Source: an uncultured Succinivibrio sp.
Lineage (GTDB): Bacteria > Pseudomonadota > Gammaproteobacteria > Enterobacterales > Succinivibrionaceae
DNA: 40,332 bases
Reading direction: 5' to 3'
NCBI GenBank assembly: GCA_934218695.1
Contig: CAKQDA010000017.1
Location: 1-40,332, forward strand
A program made the position numbers and the translations under genes. The notes below the pieces were generated by a model. The model was not told the origin of the DNA. It ran no database searches and saw only the letters and a program-made list of their open reading frames with translations. Positions 8,479-17,223 of this stretch are shown piece by piece. The first letter of the stretch is position 1, and the number at the start of each line of letters is the position of its first letter.

Positions 8479-10251
8479 ATGACAGGCAGCTTGCTGTTTT
8501 GTATATGCTTGGCATACTTTGTCGTAGCATATTTTGTTTATGGTGGTTTCCTAAAGAGACTGTTTGCGATAGATCCAAAAAGACCTACACCTGCCAATAC
8601 CCAGATAGATGGTATTGATTATGTTCCAACACCAGCAATCGTGTTATTCGGTCACCACTTTGCATCAATTGCAGGTCCTGGTCCTATCGTTGGCCCAATC
8701 ATGGCAGCTTATTTCGGCTGGCTCCCAGCTCTTATCTGGATCCTTGTGGGCTGTGTATTCGTTGGTGCCTTCCACGATTTTGCTGCACTGGTTATTTCAA
8801 TTCGTAGCAAAGGTCGTTCAATTTCCTTTGTTATGGAAAAGATGATGGGCTTTAACGGAAGACAGTTATTCCTTTCATTCTGTATTCTGTGTCTGATCCT
8901 GGTTGTTGCAATTTTTACACTGCTGATTGCAGGTCTGTTTGCCAAGTTCCCAGAAGTTGCAACCGCATCAATTCTGTTTATTTTAATGGCACCTGTATTT
9001 TCACTGGTAACCAACAAGCTGGGTGTTTCATTAAAGAAAGCTTCAGTTGTATTTGTTCCATTGGTTTTCATTGCTGTTTACGTAGGTGAGGTTTACCCAT
9101 TTAACATTGCAACAGCATTTGATCTTGATCCAACAATAGTTCCAAAAGTATGGATAGCAGTTCTGGCTATCTACATTTTTGCCGCATCGGTAATGCCTGT
9201 TCAGTGGTTGCTGCAGCCTCGTGACTATTTAAATTCATGGTTACTGTATGCAATGCTGGCTTTAGGTTTTGTTGCAATATTAGCCTACAATCCAGACATT
9301 AAGATGGATGCCTTTGAAGGCTGGTCTGCAGTAACCGGTGACGGCAAGATGACAAATCTTGTACCAGCACTGTTCATCTTTATTGCCTGTGGTGCCTGCT
9401 CTGGTTTCCATGCACTGGTCGCATCAGGTACAACCTCAAAGCAGCTTGATAATGAGAAGAACGCATTACCAGTAGGCTACGGTGCCATGTTGATTGAAGG
9501 TGTTCTTGGTATTATGGCTCTGGTTGCTGTAATGTCCATGGACAGAGGTGTATTCGTTGATCTTGGAAAGAATCCTCCTGCAGCATTTGCTACCGGTATT
9601 TCAGGTTTCTGCGATGCTTTAGAGATCAATGTTGTATATGCAAAGACCTTTATTTCACTTTTCATCCCTGAAGAGTATATCCCATCTTCCTTAAGGATCA
9701 ACGTTGTATATGCAAAGACCTTTATTTCACTGGCAATTTCTGCATTCATGATGACTTCTCTTGATACAGCCACCCGTTTAGGCCGCTTTATCTGTCAGGA
9801 GCTGTTCATGCCACGCGCCAAGTCTGAAAATGATGCAGAGAACAAGAAGGTTGAACTGGGCTTTGTAAGAAAGTGCTTTACCAACAAGTATATTTCATCA
9901 TTTGCAATTGTTCTTGTATCAATTCTAATGGCTTTAAGCGGTGAGGCTTCATCACTGTGGCCAATATTTGGTGCTTCAAATCAGTTAATGTCTGCATTAA
10001 CCTTACTTGTTATTACCTTATGGCTTCTGTCAAAGAATGTAAACTGGGTTGTTGCATTCATTCCTATGGTATTCATGATGCTAATGAGCTTATGGGGTGT
10101 TGTTCAGGTAATTGAGCAACAGTGGAACTCCAATGGTGTTCTGGTTGCTATTGGTTTTGTTCTGGTAATTATGGCTTTAATGATGGCTGCATTAGGCTGT
10201 ACAATCATTGTTCACCACTTTAAGCTTCACTTCCAGAAGCAGCAGGCCTAG
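8479..10251 (+). CDS. cstA: CstA-family carbon-starvation carrier (peptide/pyruvate transporter)
   Basis: Inner-membrane carrier of the CstA family; characterised members take up pyruvate or peptides, and which one applies here is not decidable. The family blocks are clear: VPTPAIVLFGHHFASIAGPG with PIVGP near the N-terminus, GAFHDFAALVIS, ACGACSGFHALVASGTTSKQ and SAFMMTSLDTATRLGRF. About 15 hydrophobic helices are visible. At 590 residues it is of the shorter class (E. coli CstA has about 700). GGAG at 8470-8473 lies a good distance from ATG 8479. A 36-base near-identical repeat inside the gene duplicates INVVYAKTFISL, described separately. A terminator follows, so the gene is monocistronic. 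Confidence 0.92.
   Translation: MTGSLLFCICLAYFVVAYFVYGGFLKRLFAIDPKRPTPANTQIDGIDYVPTPAIVLFGHHFASIAGPGPIVGPIMAAYFGWLPALIWILVGCVFVGAFHDFAALVISIRSKGRSISFVMEKMMGFNGRQLFLSFCILCLILVVAIFTLLIAGLFAKFPEVATASILFILMAPVFSLVTNKLGVSLKKASVVFVPLVFIAVYVGEVYPFNIATAFDLDPTIVPKVWIAVLAIYIFAASVMPVQWLLQPRDYLNSWLLYAMLALGFVAILAYNPDIKMDAFEGWSAVTGDGKMTNLVPALFIFIACGACSGFHALVASGTTSKQLDNEKNALPVGYGAMLIEGVLGIMALVAVMSMDRGVFVDLGKNPPAAFATGISGFCDALEINVVYAKTFISLFIPEEYIPSSLRINVVYAKTFISLAISAFMMTSLDTATRLGRFICQELFMPRAKSENDAENKKVELGFVRKCFTNKYISSFAIVLVSILMALSGEASSLWPIFGASNQLMSALTLLVITLWLLSKNVNWVVAFIPMVFMMLMSLWGVVQVIEQQWNSNGVLVAIGFVLVIMALMMAALGCTIIVHHFKLHFQKQQA
9625..9732 (+). repeat. 36-bp direct repeat inside cstA, 72-bp period
   Basis: 9625-9660 and 9697-9732 both encode INVVYAKTFISL and differ at two bases. 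The 36 bases between them encode FIPEEYIPSSLR. The period of 24 codons keeps the frame. The repeat lies just before the conserved TSLDTATRLGRF motif. Confidence 0.9.
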
Positions 10252-10293
10252 TGAACTGATTACTTAAGATTAAAGTTTCAATTCTATGTAAAG

Positions 10294-10327
10294 AGCAGTT
10301 TTGGGAGATCCTGAAGCTGCTTTTTTT
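10294..10327 (+). terminator. Terminator of cstA
   Basis: AGCAG (10294-10298) pairs with CTGCT (10317-10321), and a run of seven Ts follows. The stem is short and imperfect inside. Confidence 0.6.
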
Positions 10328-10516
10328 ATGTTAAATTTTTTACACAATTCTGAATATTTTACTGATCGTTCTGATCTGAAAAATCATTTTTCTTTTTGTA
10401 CTCTTTGATCTGCAGATAAATTCCGATATGAGTTTATGACTGAATTCCTAACATATTTATAAATAATTTTAATTTCTGAATTTCGTCTTAAATTTGCGTT
10501 AAATATATTTCACTTT

Positions 10517-10546
10517 TTGATAGACAATCCGTATTTTTTTTATCAT
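10517..10546 (+). promoter_or_regulatory. Candidate sigma-70 promoter in the 10328-10719 gap
   Basis: TTGATA (10517-10522), an 18-base spacer and TATCAT (10541-10546) would read towards the barrel gene, leaving a leader of about 165 bases. The rest of this roughly 390-bp gap is AT-rich and shows no other gene or structure. Confidence 0.3.
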
Positions 10547-10719
10547 CGGTACCGTCGTCAGTCAAAAATATTTATTAACAGCATGATCGGTCTATTAAGA
10601 AAAAAGGATGAGGAAGAAAATCCTATTTTGCAGATATTCAAAGAGTAAATATTTGAATCAATTCGTCAGACCTTGTGTTTTAAAAATCAATTTCTTCTGA
10701 CTGTGAACTTTCAATAAAA

Positions 10720-11448
10720 ATGGATCAAGACATGATAAAACAGACACATGGTGCTCTTAACTTTTTAATTGCAGATTACAAAGGTGTTTTAAAGAACGCT
10801 TTAATTGCATCTTCAGCTACATTCTTTTCCTTAACAGCAAATGCTACAGATACCACAATCGACTTAACAGCATCTACCCCACAGACTGACATTATCGTCA
10901 ATGTAGGGGACACTGTAACCTTAAATAATGGCAAGACTGCTTTTCCAGAAGACGCTCCATATACAGCTTCAAATCTTATCAAGGCTAGCGTAAATGCTCA
11001 GTACAGATTTGATATTGGCTCTGTAAGCTTAATTCCTCATGCAGGCGTTCACTACAATAATATTCATGTGGATGGATACAATGTAAGTGCAGATGGTAAG
11101 CCTGTAGCTTCTATCGGTTCTTCTACAGCAGATATTGTTTCAATTCCTGTAGGTCTAAGCGTGGAAAAGTCATTCAATTTATCAGATGACTGGAAGTTAA
11201 AGCCTGCAGCAAATGTATCTGTTGCCTTTAATACAGGTGTCACTGACACCAGATTTACATCTACATTCATAGGAATGGCAGGTGATAACCTGAAGGCAGA
11301 AATTGCTGATGACTTTACTTATGGTGCAGGTGTAGGTCTGTCACTTACAAGAAAGAATACAACCTCAATTGATGCAGGTGTAAGCTATGTAGGTTCACAG
11401 AATACAAACAGCTATGATGTATTCTTAAGAGGTTCATACATCTTCTAA
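10720..11448 (+). CDS. Short autotransporter-type outer-membrane beta-barrel protein
   Basis: A 242-residue protein. The N-terminus has a long extended signal-peptide-like region with a hydrophobic core (LKNALIASSATFFSLTANA) and probable cleavage after ANA. From about residue 85 it reads as the C-terminal part of an autotransporter barrel: VNAQYRFDIGSVSLIPHAGV, a long strand pair, SIPVGLSVEKSF, WKLKPAANVSVAFNTG, FTYGAGVGLSL, and a final strand ending in aromatic SYIF, the outer-membrane insertion signal. Only about eight strands fit, against twelve in a full barrel, and the passenger is reduced to about 40 residues. This suggests an internal deletion joining a signal peptide to the barrel end. 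A second possible start is ATG 10732. Terminators follow, so it is transcribed alone. Confidence 0.75.
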   Translation: MDQDMIKQTHGALNFLIADYKGVLKNALIASSATFFSLTANATDTTIDLTASTPQTDIIVNVGDTVTLNNGKTAFPEDAPYTASNLIKASVNAQYRFDIGSVSLIPHAGVHYNNIHVDGYNVSADGKPVASIGSSTADIVSIPVGLSVEKSFNLSDDWKLKPAANVSVAFNTGVTDTRFTSTFIGMAGDNLKAEIADDFTYGAGVGLSLTRKNTTSIDAGVSYVGSQNTNSYDVFLRGSYIF

Positions 11449-11463
11449 TCTGAAAAAGTCATG

Positions 11464-11532
11464 AGCAGTCTTCATGAAACATAAGACTGCTTAAAAAGGA
11501 TCTTCAATAAATCTGTCTGAAGATCCTTTTTT
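11464..11532 (+). terminator. Double hairpin terminator after the barrel gene
   Basis: The first stem is AGCAGTCTT/AAGACTGCT (11464-11491). The second is AAAAAGGATCTTCA/TGAAGATCCTTTTT (11493-11531), followed by Ts. The second is strong and works in both directions. Confidence 0.85.
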
Positions 11533-11866
11533 ACGAGTATCAGATCCTTCCTGTATTGCTTATATAAAAACTCAAGTCCAGTAATCAGATATCAAACTGC
11601 AACTGAATGCCTTATTACAATTTACCCCAGTCTTTTTATTGTAAGTTCCTGACATGGTATAATTAAGAAAAAATCAGGATCCAGACTGTTTTATCCCTCA
11701 AATAGAGCAGTCAGTAACAGCATATTCCTTAGAATAAAATCAGGCAGTTAAATGTTAGCTTAAATAAAGCGTAATACTCTGACAGTCACTTTTATAATAT
11801 AAACAGGGCCGTTTTTGATTTTTTTACAGTAAAAATGTTTCTCAACATAATGATTTACGGACAAGT
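11533..11866. other. Upstream region of the Sel1-repeat gene
   Basis: AT-rich, with no ORF of note. A TATAAT lies near 11792-11797, but no matching -35 box at the normal distance was found. GGAC just before ATG 11867 is the likely ribosome-binding site. Confidence 0.35.
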
Positions 11867-14512
11867 ATGACAAGCAAGCATCTTAAAAATCTGAAAAACC
11901 TAAAGGTAGAAAATGTTCAGGCTCTATTAAAGGATTCTTTTATTCGTGAAGGAACATTTCTTGAGGTGTCTGAAAAGTGTACTCCTGCTGATGGAAAGGC
12001 TATTGATAAAGCCTTGTCATTACACTCTAAAAGACCTCCTTTCAGGAACATAAAAGATCATTCTGCAAAAAACGACTTTCTGTTTTATCATTATGCGGCT
12101 TTTGCTTTTGGAGGACACGGTGAGTGTGGGGAAATTCTTAAGGATTATTTAAGTAAATTAAGTTTTAATGAACTCAAGCCCTACTTTGAAAACAAGTCTT
12201 ATAAATCAAATGCGGATTTCTTTAAAAAAGCAAAGAGCGCTGAAGGTCTTGATGATTTTCTGTTTTCTTTTGCAGACAGAGCTCTGCCAGGAGAGAATAC
12301 CTCCGATCGCCGTCAGCCTGTTTATATTCCATCCTGTATTGCGGGCTTTATAGCTGACGGATACAGGTCAAGTCCTGATGATGAGGAAGAAATAACCAAT
12401 CATGTCATTGAATTTATAAACTATAAATTCAGTGAGATGGAAGATGTTGTGCTCTGTGACAATTTTGATGAGAATTCTAATGAAAACATACTAAAGTTTG
12501 AATCCTACAGAAACCTTTGTGGTGGTGTGTTTTCTAAAATCTATCCAAACTACGCCTATAAGAAAGAGTCCTCGGTTTTTCCTGGTATGCCAGGAAACGT
12601 AGCATACAGAATCGGTAAATCATATTTATATGGTGATTTTCTGCCAATGGACAAGCAGAAGGCAAAAGAATGGTTCTCATACGGTATGACTGTAGGTGAT
12701 CCGTACTGTGCACTGGCTTATCTTCTGTACTATTCAGATATTTCTCTTGATGAAGAGCTAAGGCGTGATCTTAAACTGGCCTCAATTTACACGGTTCTGT
12801 TTAATACCTTCCTGATTACATTAAATGAGTTTTCAGAGCCTGTTTCTGATTTTATTGAATATGATAGCGTTACACGTTCTGGATACGCCATCAAAGAAGT
12901 TGCATTTTTTAATCTGTTCTCATTTGTCAATAATTTAAGATATGAAATTATTGTTGAAGAGCTGCCTTTTGCCGTACCTTCAGAACTGCTGACAGATTTC
13001 TCTGAAATTCTGATGGAATACACAGATGAATTTGCCTACAGTCCAAGAACCATAGCTGCTATAGCAGTATATCTTTCAGCTCAGGCAAATATAGATAACA
13101 GCACACCGTATTTAAATCAGCTTTTAAAAGCGGCTAAAGTAAAGAAAAGATGCAAGGAACCTTCAGAAAAGCTTTTTGCTCTGCTCGATTACGGTTTGAC
13201 TCAGGACAATGAATATTCGCTGCAGGCTTATGAGAATTTATACTGCCTGTACAAGGGACCTTACGAAAAAATAGATAAAAAGATCTTAAAACAGATGTCT
13301 GATCAGGGATTTGCCAAGGCTACATTTACTCTTGGCAATTTAAGTCTGACAAGTGCAAATGATAAAAAGTCACTGGAGATCTGGAAGAAAGCAGCAGAGC
13401 AGGGGAACGGTTTTTCAAAATTAAATCTTGCAATGGGGCATTTAATTAAAAAGGAACTGCCAAAGGCTGTCTATTATGCAACACAGGCTGTAAGACACGG
13501 TGTTGTCTTTGGTTACTATATTCTTTATAAAGCCTATCTTGAGGACAATCCAAAACTTGCCTTTACATATCTGCGCTATGCTAAAGAATATTTAATTCCT
13601 GATGCTGTATCAGAATATAAGGCAGCTGTAAACAGCGGTGTTTATGAACCGCTTCCCTACATGAAAAAAATTGAGGAGTTAGAGCAGATGGCAGAGAATA
13701 ATTCTCCTGCCTGTCTTGTGATGTCAGAAATTTACAATTCAGCAATTCTGTTGCCATACAATATTGAAAGAACATTTCATTATCAGCAGAAAGCTATTGC
13801 CAATGGCTGTGTATCCTTCTTTACCTTCTATAAGGAAATCTACGGTCATGCTTTTCCTCCTGATATGGAAAGTAGCTCTGTTTTCCCTTCATTCAGAAAG
13901 AGTCTTGAAAAGACGCAGTCTTTCTTTAGCGGAGCTGCGACAGACGACAGCTCAGAGCATGAAGCTGTCATAAACAAGGTTGAAGAAATTTATTCAGCCC
14001 TTGTAAAGGGAACTACAGAACTTGAGAATGATGTTTTATATGAACTGTCAGAATCAAAGTTCTATAACCACTTTGGCCATAAACAGAAATTGCCTAAGAC
14101 TCTACACAAACCTGTAGAATGTTCTGTTAAAGAGTTTAAGGAGAAACTGCTCGAAGGCAGTTACAATACTCTGATAGGATCTGATTTTTATCAGCATCCT
14201 GGACAGAATGTAATGACTTACTGTCTTGAAGAGCCTTTTTCCAGACTGCCAGATTCCCAGAATTTGCTGATAACAAGAGCTCTGATGTCTGTAAGAGCAC
14301 TTTCATTTACTCCAGAGTACAGCAGTTACTGCGAGTTTATGAGGTTTGCCAGAAACTCAGGTAACGGTACAGCTATGATTTTAGGTGATCTTGATTTCTC
14401 AGCCGTCTGTGATTCAAAAGATGGAGCTCTTAATATCAGTAAGTGTGAGAAAACACCTGAAAGTGAAATGATCACAGATTCTGATGTGTTTATTTCAACA
14501 GTGGCACAGTAA
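11867..14512 (+). CDS. Large Sel1/TPR-like repeat protein, function unknown
   Basis: An 881-residue soluble protein without signal peptide or membrane helices. Sel1-like repeats are visible in at least two patches: around residues 244-290 (GNVAYRIGKSYLYGDF, then KAKEWFSYGMTVGDPYCALAYL) and around 480-600 (FAKATFTLGNLSL, SLEIWKKAAEQGNGFSKLNLAMGHL, KAVYYATQAVRHGVVFGYYILYKAYL), with a further one near 630-670 (ACLVMSEIYNSAILLPYN). Such alpha-solenoids usually act as protein-binding scaffolds. The N- and C-terminal parts match no family I know. A 7-bp hairpin spans the stop codon, and a small gene follows 65 bases on, so the two may be co-transcribed. A catalytic role is not suggested by any motif. 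Confidence 0.75.
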   Translation: MTSKHLKNLKNLKVENVQALLKDSFIREGTFLEVSEKCTPADGKAIDKALSLHSKRPPFRNIKDHSAKNDFLFYHYAAFAFGGHGECGEILKDYLSKLSFNELKPYFENKSYKSNADFFKKAKSAEGLDDFLFSFADRALPGENTSDRRQPVYIPSCIAGFIADGYRSSPDDEEEITNHVIEFINYKFSEMEDVVLCDNFDENSNENILKFESYRNLCGGVFSKIYPNYAYKKESSVFPGMPGNVAYRIGKSYLYGDFLPMDKQKAKEWFSYGMTVGDPYCALAYLLYYSDISLDEELRRDLKLASIYTVLFNTFLITLNEFSEPVSDFIEYDSVTRSGYAIKEVAFFNLFSFVNNLRYEIIVEELPFAVPSELLTDFSEILMEYTDEFAYSPRTIAAIAVYLSAQANIDNSTPYLNQLLKAAKVKKRCKEPSEKLFALLDYGLTQDNEYSLQAYENLYCLYKGPYEKIDKKILKQMSDQGFAKATFTLGNLSLTSANDKKSLEIWKKAAEQGNGFSKLNLAMGHLIKKELPKAVYYATQAVRHGVVFGYYILYKAYLEDNPKLAFTYLRYAKEYLIPDAVSEYKAAVNSGVYEPLPYMKKIEELEQMAENNSPACLVMSEIYNSAILLPYNIERTFHYQQKAIANGCVSFFTFYKEIYGHAFPPDMESSSVFPSFRKSLEKTQSFFSGAATDDSSEHEAVINKVEEIYSALVKGTTELENDVLYELSESKFYNHFGHKQKLPKTLHKPVECSVKEFKEKLLEGSYNTLIGSDFYQHPGQNVMTYCLEEPFSRLPDSQNLLITRALMSVRALSFTPEYSSYCEFMRFARNSGNGTAMILGDLDFSAVCDSKDGALNISKCEKTPESEMITDSDVFISTVAQ

Positions 14513-14561
14513 TGCCACTATTAAAGAAAACTGCAGCAGCTCTTTTGATTGAGAACTGCTG
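14500..14561 (+). other. Two hairpins between the Sel1 gene and its downstream neighbour
   Basis: AGTGGCA (14500-14506) pairs with TGCCACT (14513-14519) around the stop codon. CAGCAG (14534-14539) pairs with CTGCTG (14556-14561). Neither has a T-run, so they look more like mRNA processing or stability elements than terminators. Confidence 0.5.
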
Positions 14562-14577
14562 ACTAAGTGCAGGTTGT

Positions 14578-15111
14578 ATGCAATACCTTTTAAAAATATC
14601 TATTGATAATACAGAAGCATGGAGACTGATTGCTGTAGACGGACTTGCAGATCTCTCTCATGTGGCTGAGTTAATATCGTTATCCTTTGATTATGCAGAT
14701 GGAAAAATGCTGTTTAACGTTAAAGGAAAAGATTACAATGCAGGTAATGGCGGAAAAACTGACTGTGTTGAAGCTTTAACTCAGTTTGATTCTTTAGGTG
14801 TACAGTCTGAAGAGGAATTTCTCTTTAAAACTGAATCCAATCCCTTACTCACACATACTGTAAGAGTAATGAAAAAGGATGACCATCTGTTTTGCCTGAT
14901 GCCATCCTGTCTTGTTGGTTCAGGACTTCTGCCATCTAAGGATAATTTAACAAGTTTAAAAATTAACAGCTATCTTGATTCTGAAGATGCTTTAAGCCTT
15001 GATTTAAGAGATGTTACCAATCGGTTAAGGGCTTATGGATCATTAAGAAAAGATGTAAATGAGGCTCTGGTACAGGCTGGTGCCAGAACTTTAGATTTTG
15101 TTCGAAAATAG
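14578..15111 (+). CDS. Small protein with a pRiA4b ORF-3-like N-terminus
   Basis: A 177-residue soluble protein. The opening QYLLKISIDNTEAWRLIAVD, then LADLSHVAELISLSFDYADG and FNVKGKDYNAG, resembles the pRiA4b ORF-3-like fold (a beta strand ending in W-R, a helix, then strands), a domain of unknown function. The middle and C-terminal parts (LRDVTNRLRAYGSLRKDVNEAL) are helical and not recognised. AGG at 14568-14570 supports the ATG. It probably works with the upstream Sel1 protein, but only proximity supports this. Confidence 0.6.
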   Translation: MQYLLKISIDNTEAWRLIAVDGLADLSHVAELISLSFDYADGKMLFNVKGKDYNAGNGGKTDCVEALTQFDSLGVQSEEEFLFKTESNPLLTHTVRVMKKDDHLFCLMPSCLVGSGLLPSKDNLTSLKINSYLDSEDALSLDLRDVTNRLRAYGSLRKDVNEALVQAGARTLDFVRK

Positions 15112-15190
15112 AATTCAGTTCAGAAACAGACTGCAGGTTATAACATTCTGTTCTGACAACTTTTACAAATAGAAATCGGTTATATAAATT

Positions 15191-16255
15191 ATGCCACTAC
15201 ACATGATAAACAACGTCTCTGTACCAGAGACTTTTGACTTGCCAGACCGTCCAACCTTAGAAGAAAAGAAAGCTGATGAGGCTCTTTTTGATGAGGCTTT
15301 AGCATTAATCAAAGAGAAAAATGCTCTTCTGATTGCACATTATTACACTTCTCCAACCATGCAGCGTCTGTGTGAGGCCGCAGGTGGTTTTATCGGAGAT
15401 TCTCTTGAAATGGCAAGACGCGGGCGCGACAGTGACAAACAGCTCATAGCAGTAGCCGGTGTTCGCTTTATGGGTGAGACTGCAAAGATCCTGTCTCCTG
15501 AAAAAGACATCATTATGCCAAATCTCAGTGCTGAATGCTCTTTAGACCTGTGTTGCAGTGTTGATGATCTGATAAGAGCCAAACAGGAACATCCACAAGC
15601 CACTGTTGTGGCCTATGCCAATACTTCTGCAGCTGTTAAAGCACAGGCAGATTGGATCGTAACCTCATCTCTGGCTGTGGAACTTGGAAAGTATCTTACC
15701 AAACTTGGTAAACCTATCTTATGGGTACCGGACAGACATTTAGGATCATACATTGCAAATCAGTCAGAATGTGATGTTTACTGCTGGCCTGGTCGCTGTA
15801 TTGTACACGATGCCTTTGAAGCCAACGCATTGGCTTTTGTCCAGAAAGAACATCCTGATGCAAAGGTTCTGGTTCATCCTGAGGCTCCTGCATCAGTAGT
15901 TGAAAAGGCTGACTATGTAGGTTCAACCTCTCAGATTTTAGCTTATGCAAAATCCTCTCCATGCAAGGAATTTATCATTGCAACAGAAAGAAACATTTTT
16001 TATAAATTAACCTGTGCATGTTCTGAAAAAACATTTATAGAGGCTCCGGTTGCAAGTACTAGAGGTCACTGTATCAGTTGTGCAAACTGTCCATGGATGG
16101 AATTAAATTCATTAAGAAGCCTGATTGAAGCTCTGAATAATCCTCAGGAGCACAGTTTAAGTGTTGATGAGGATATCCGTATTAAGGCAATGAAACCTCT
16201 TGAGCGAATGTTATCTTTCTCAGCAGATTTGAAGTCAGGCAGGATCACTCTTTAA
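15191..16255 (+). CDS. nadA: Quinolinate synthase
   Basis: Condenses iminoaspartate with dihydroxyacetone phosphate to quinolinate in NAD synthesis, using an oxygen-sensitive [4Fe-4S] cluster in the cytosol. The three expected cluster cysteines are Cys116 (SAECSLD), Cys203 (WPGRCIVH) and Cys300 (CANCPWMEL), each three positions further on than in E. coli NadA. AHYYTSP, GDSLEMAR and VGVRFMGETAKILSP-like blocks (AVAGVRFMGETAKILSP here) are complete. The length of 354 matches the family. The usual partner nadB is not in the window. Spacing to the next gene is only 29 bases, with no terminator visible between them. Confidence 0.96.
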   Translation: MPLHMINNVSVPETFDLPDRPTLEEKKADEALFDEALALIKEKNALLIAHYYTSPTMQRLCEAAGGFIGDSLEMARRGRDSDKQLIAVAGVRFMGETAKILSPEKDIIMPNLSAECSLDLCCSVDDLIRAKQEHPQATVVAYANTSAAVKAQADWIVTSSLAVELGKYLTKLGKPILWVPDRHLGSYIANQSECDVYCWPGRCIVHDAFEANALAFVQKEHPDAKVLVHPEAPASVVEKADYVGSTSQILAYAKSSPCKEFIIATERNIFYKLTCACSEKTFIEAPVASTRGHCISCANCPWMELNSLRSLIEALNNPQEHSLSVDEDIRIKAMKPLERMLSFSADLKSGRITL

Positions 16256-16284
16256 TTACAGGCTTTTTTTATAACTGAAACAAT

Positions 16285-16944
16285 ATGAAAGGCATTATTA
16301 CCTACTATTCAAAACAGAATGACAAAGGATCAATTCAGTCAGAAGATGGAAGAATTTACTCATTCTCATCTGATGACTGTGAAGGGGACTTTGTGTCGAA
16401 AGATATAAAAGAGCCTGTAGCAGTTACTTTTGAGGTGTCAGCTTTTGACAGTGAAGATGATGGTTATGCCGCAGTCCATATAGTTGCAGCCGCTGTCGAT
16501 CCTGAAGACAGAGTTTTTTATGATGTACCTTCAAGAGTCGGGATCTCCTACTCTAAACCTGATGACTATGAGGTTATTGTGAAGTCGGAGTATCCGGTTA
16601 CCAGAATAGGCAGAAATTCAAATCTTGCTAAAAAGGCGGTAATTGATGAATGTATCCGCATTGGCGGTAATGCAGTTTTAGACTACAAAGAGAGAAAGAT
16701 CCTGAAAAACTCTATCGGCTTTTCCTTCTACGTTTACGAAGGTATAGGTTATCCTTCTGTAATAGCAAAGAGGAATGATAAAGGGCACTTTTCCAAATCC
16801 GAGCTTAAGGAGCTTCTGGATAAAACTGAAGCTAAAAAAATTCATCAGGGAGAGTTAAATGCAAAAACAGGCTTTAAGATCCTGAAAATAATAGGAGCTA
16901 TCCTGCTTGTTGTCTTTACCATAGGCTTTTTCTGTTCGCATTAG
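16285..16944 (+). CDS. Cold-shock-domain protein with YbjQ-like middle and C-terminal membrane helix
   Basis: A 219-residue protein with three parts. Residues 1-72 resemble a cold-shock (OB-fold) domain: MKGIITYYSKQNDKGSI, DGRIYSFSSDDC, VAVTFEVSAFDSEDDGYAAVHI. Residues 88-155 (VTRIGRNSNLAKKAVIDECI, RIGGNAVLDYKERK, FSFYVYEGIG) recall the YbjQ/heavy-metal-binding-like fold, where a helix with a GGNAV turn is typical. Residues 197-217 form one membrane helix (ILKIIGAILLVVFTIGFF), so the protein would be tail-anchored with both domains in the cytosol. It may be co-transcribed with nadA. The aromatic RNA-binding residues of the cold-shock domain are only partly kept. The function is unknown. Confidence 0.65.
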   Translation: MKGIITYYSKQNDKGSIQSEDGRIYSFSSDDCEGDFVSKDIKEPVAVTFEVSAFDSEDDGYAAVHIVAAAVDPEDRVFYDVPSRVGISYSKPDDYEVIVKSEYPVTRIGRNSNLAKKAVIDECIRIGGNAVLDYKERKILKNSIGFSFYVYEGIGYPSVIAKRNDKGHFSKSELKELLDKTEAKKIHQGELNAKTGFKILKIIGAILLVVFTIGFFCSH

Positions 16945-16975
16945 TCATATCCAGTCTTAGAAATAATTGTAAATA

Positions 16976-17007
16976 TAGTTAGTATAAGCTAACTATTGCG
17001 TTATAAT
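16976..17007 (+). promoter_or_regulatory. Palindromic operator and -10 box upstream of the Cys-rich micro-protein
   Basis: Seven-base arms TAGTTAG (16976-16982) and CTAACTA (16989-16995) surround TATAAG. A TATAAT follows at 17002-17007, so the palindrome covers the -35 region, as a repressor site would. The TTAG...CTAA half-sites resemble DtxR-family operators, and a DtxR/MntR-like gene lies 0.9 kb downstream. Confidence 0.5.
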
Positions 17008-17028
17008 CATGAGGAAGGAGATTACATC

Positions 17029-17187
17029 ATGTTAGCAAAGTTAGTTTTATTTGTTCTGTTATGTCTTGCTGTTTATTCCCTGTATCGCGGTGTAAAAAGA
17101 ATTTTTCATATAATGATGAAAGGAGACAGCTGCGGCTGTTCAAAGACAGGCTCTTCTGTCTGTCACTGCCATGACAGGAAAAAATGA
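17029..17187 (+). CDS. FeoB-associated-like Cys-rich membrane micro-protein
   Basis: A 52-residue protein with one membrane helix (residues 3-20, AKLVLFVLLCLAVYSLYR), a basic linker, and a C-terminal Cys/His cluster with CGC, then CHCH at the end. This is the layout of the FeoB-associated Cys-rich proteins found next to ferrous-iron transporters, which are thought to help iron handling. The start at ATG 17029 has AGGAG at 17016-17020, far better than TTG 16996. Here it stands without feoA or feoB, next to two metal-regulator-like genes. A terminator follows at once. Confidence 0.7.
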   Translation: MLAKLVLFVLLCLAVYSLYRGVKRIFHIMMKGDSCGCSKTGSSVCHCHDRKK

Positions 17188-17190
17188 TAT

Positions 17191-17215
17191 TTGCTCATAA
17201 AATAGCAATTTTTTT
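17191..17215 (+). terminator. Terminator after the Cys-rich micro-protein
   Basis: TTGCT (17191-17195) pairs with AGCAA (17204-17208), then seven Ts. The stem is short but well placed, three bases past the stop. Confidence 0.65.
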
Positions 17216-17223
17216 GTAGTCAA

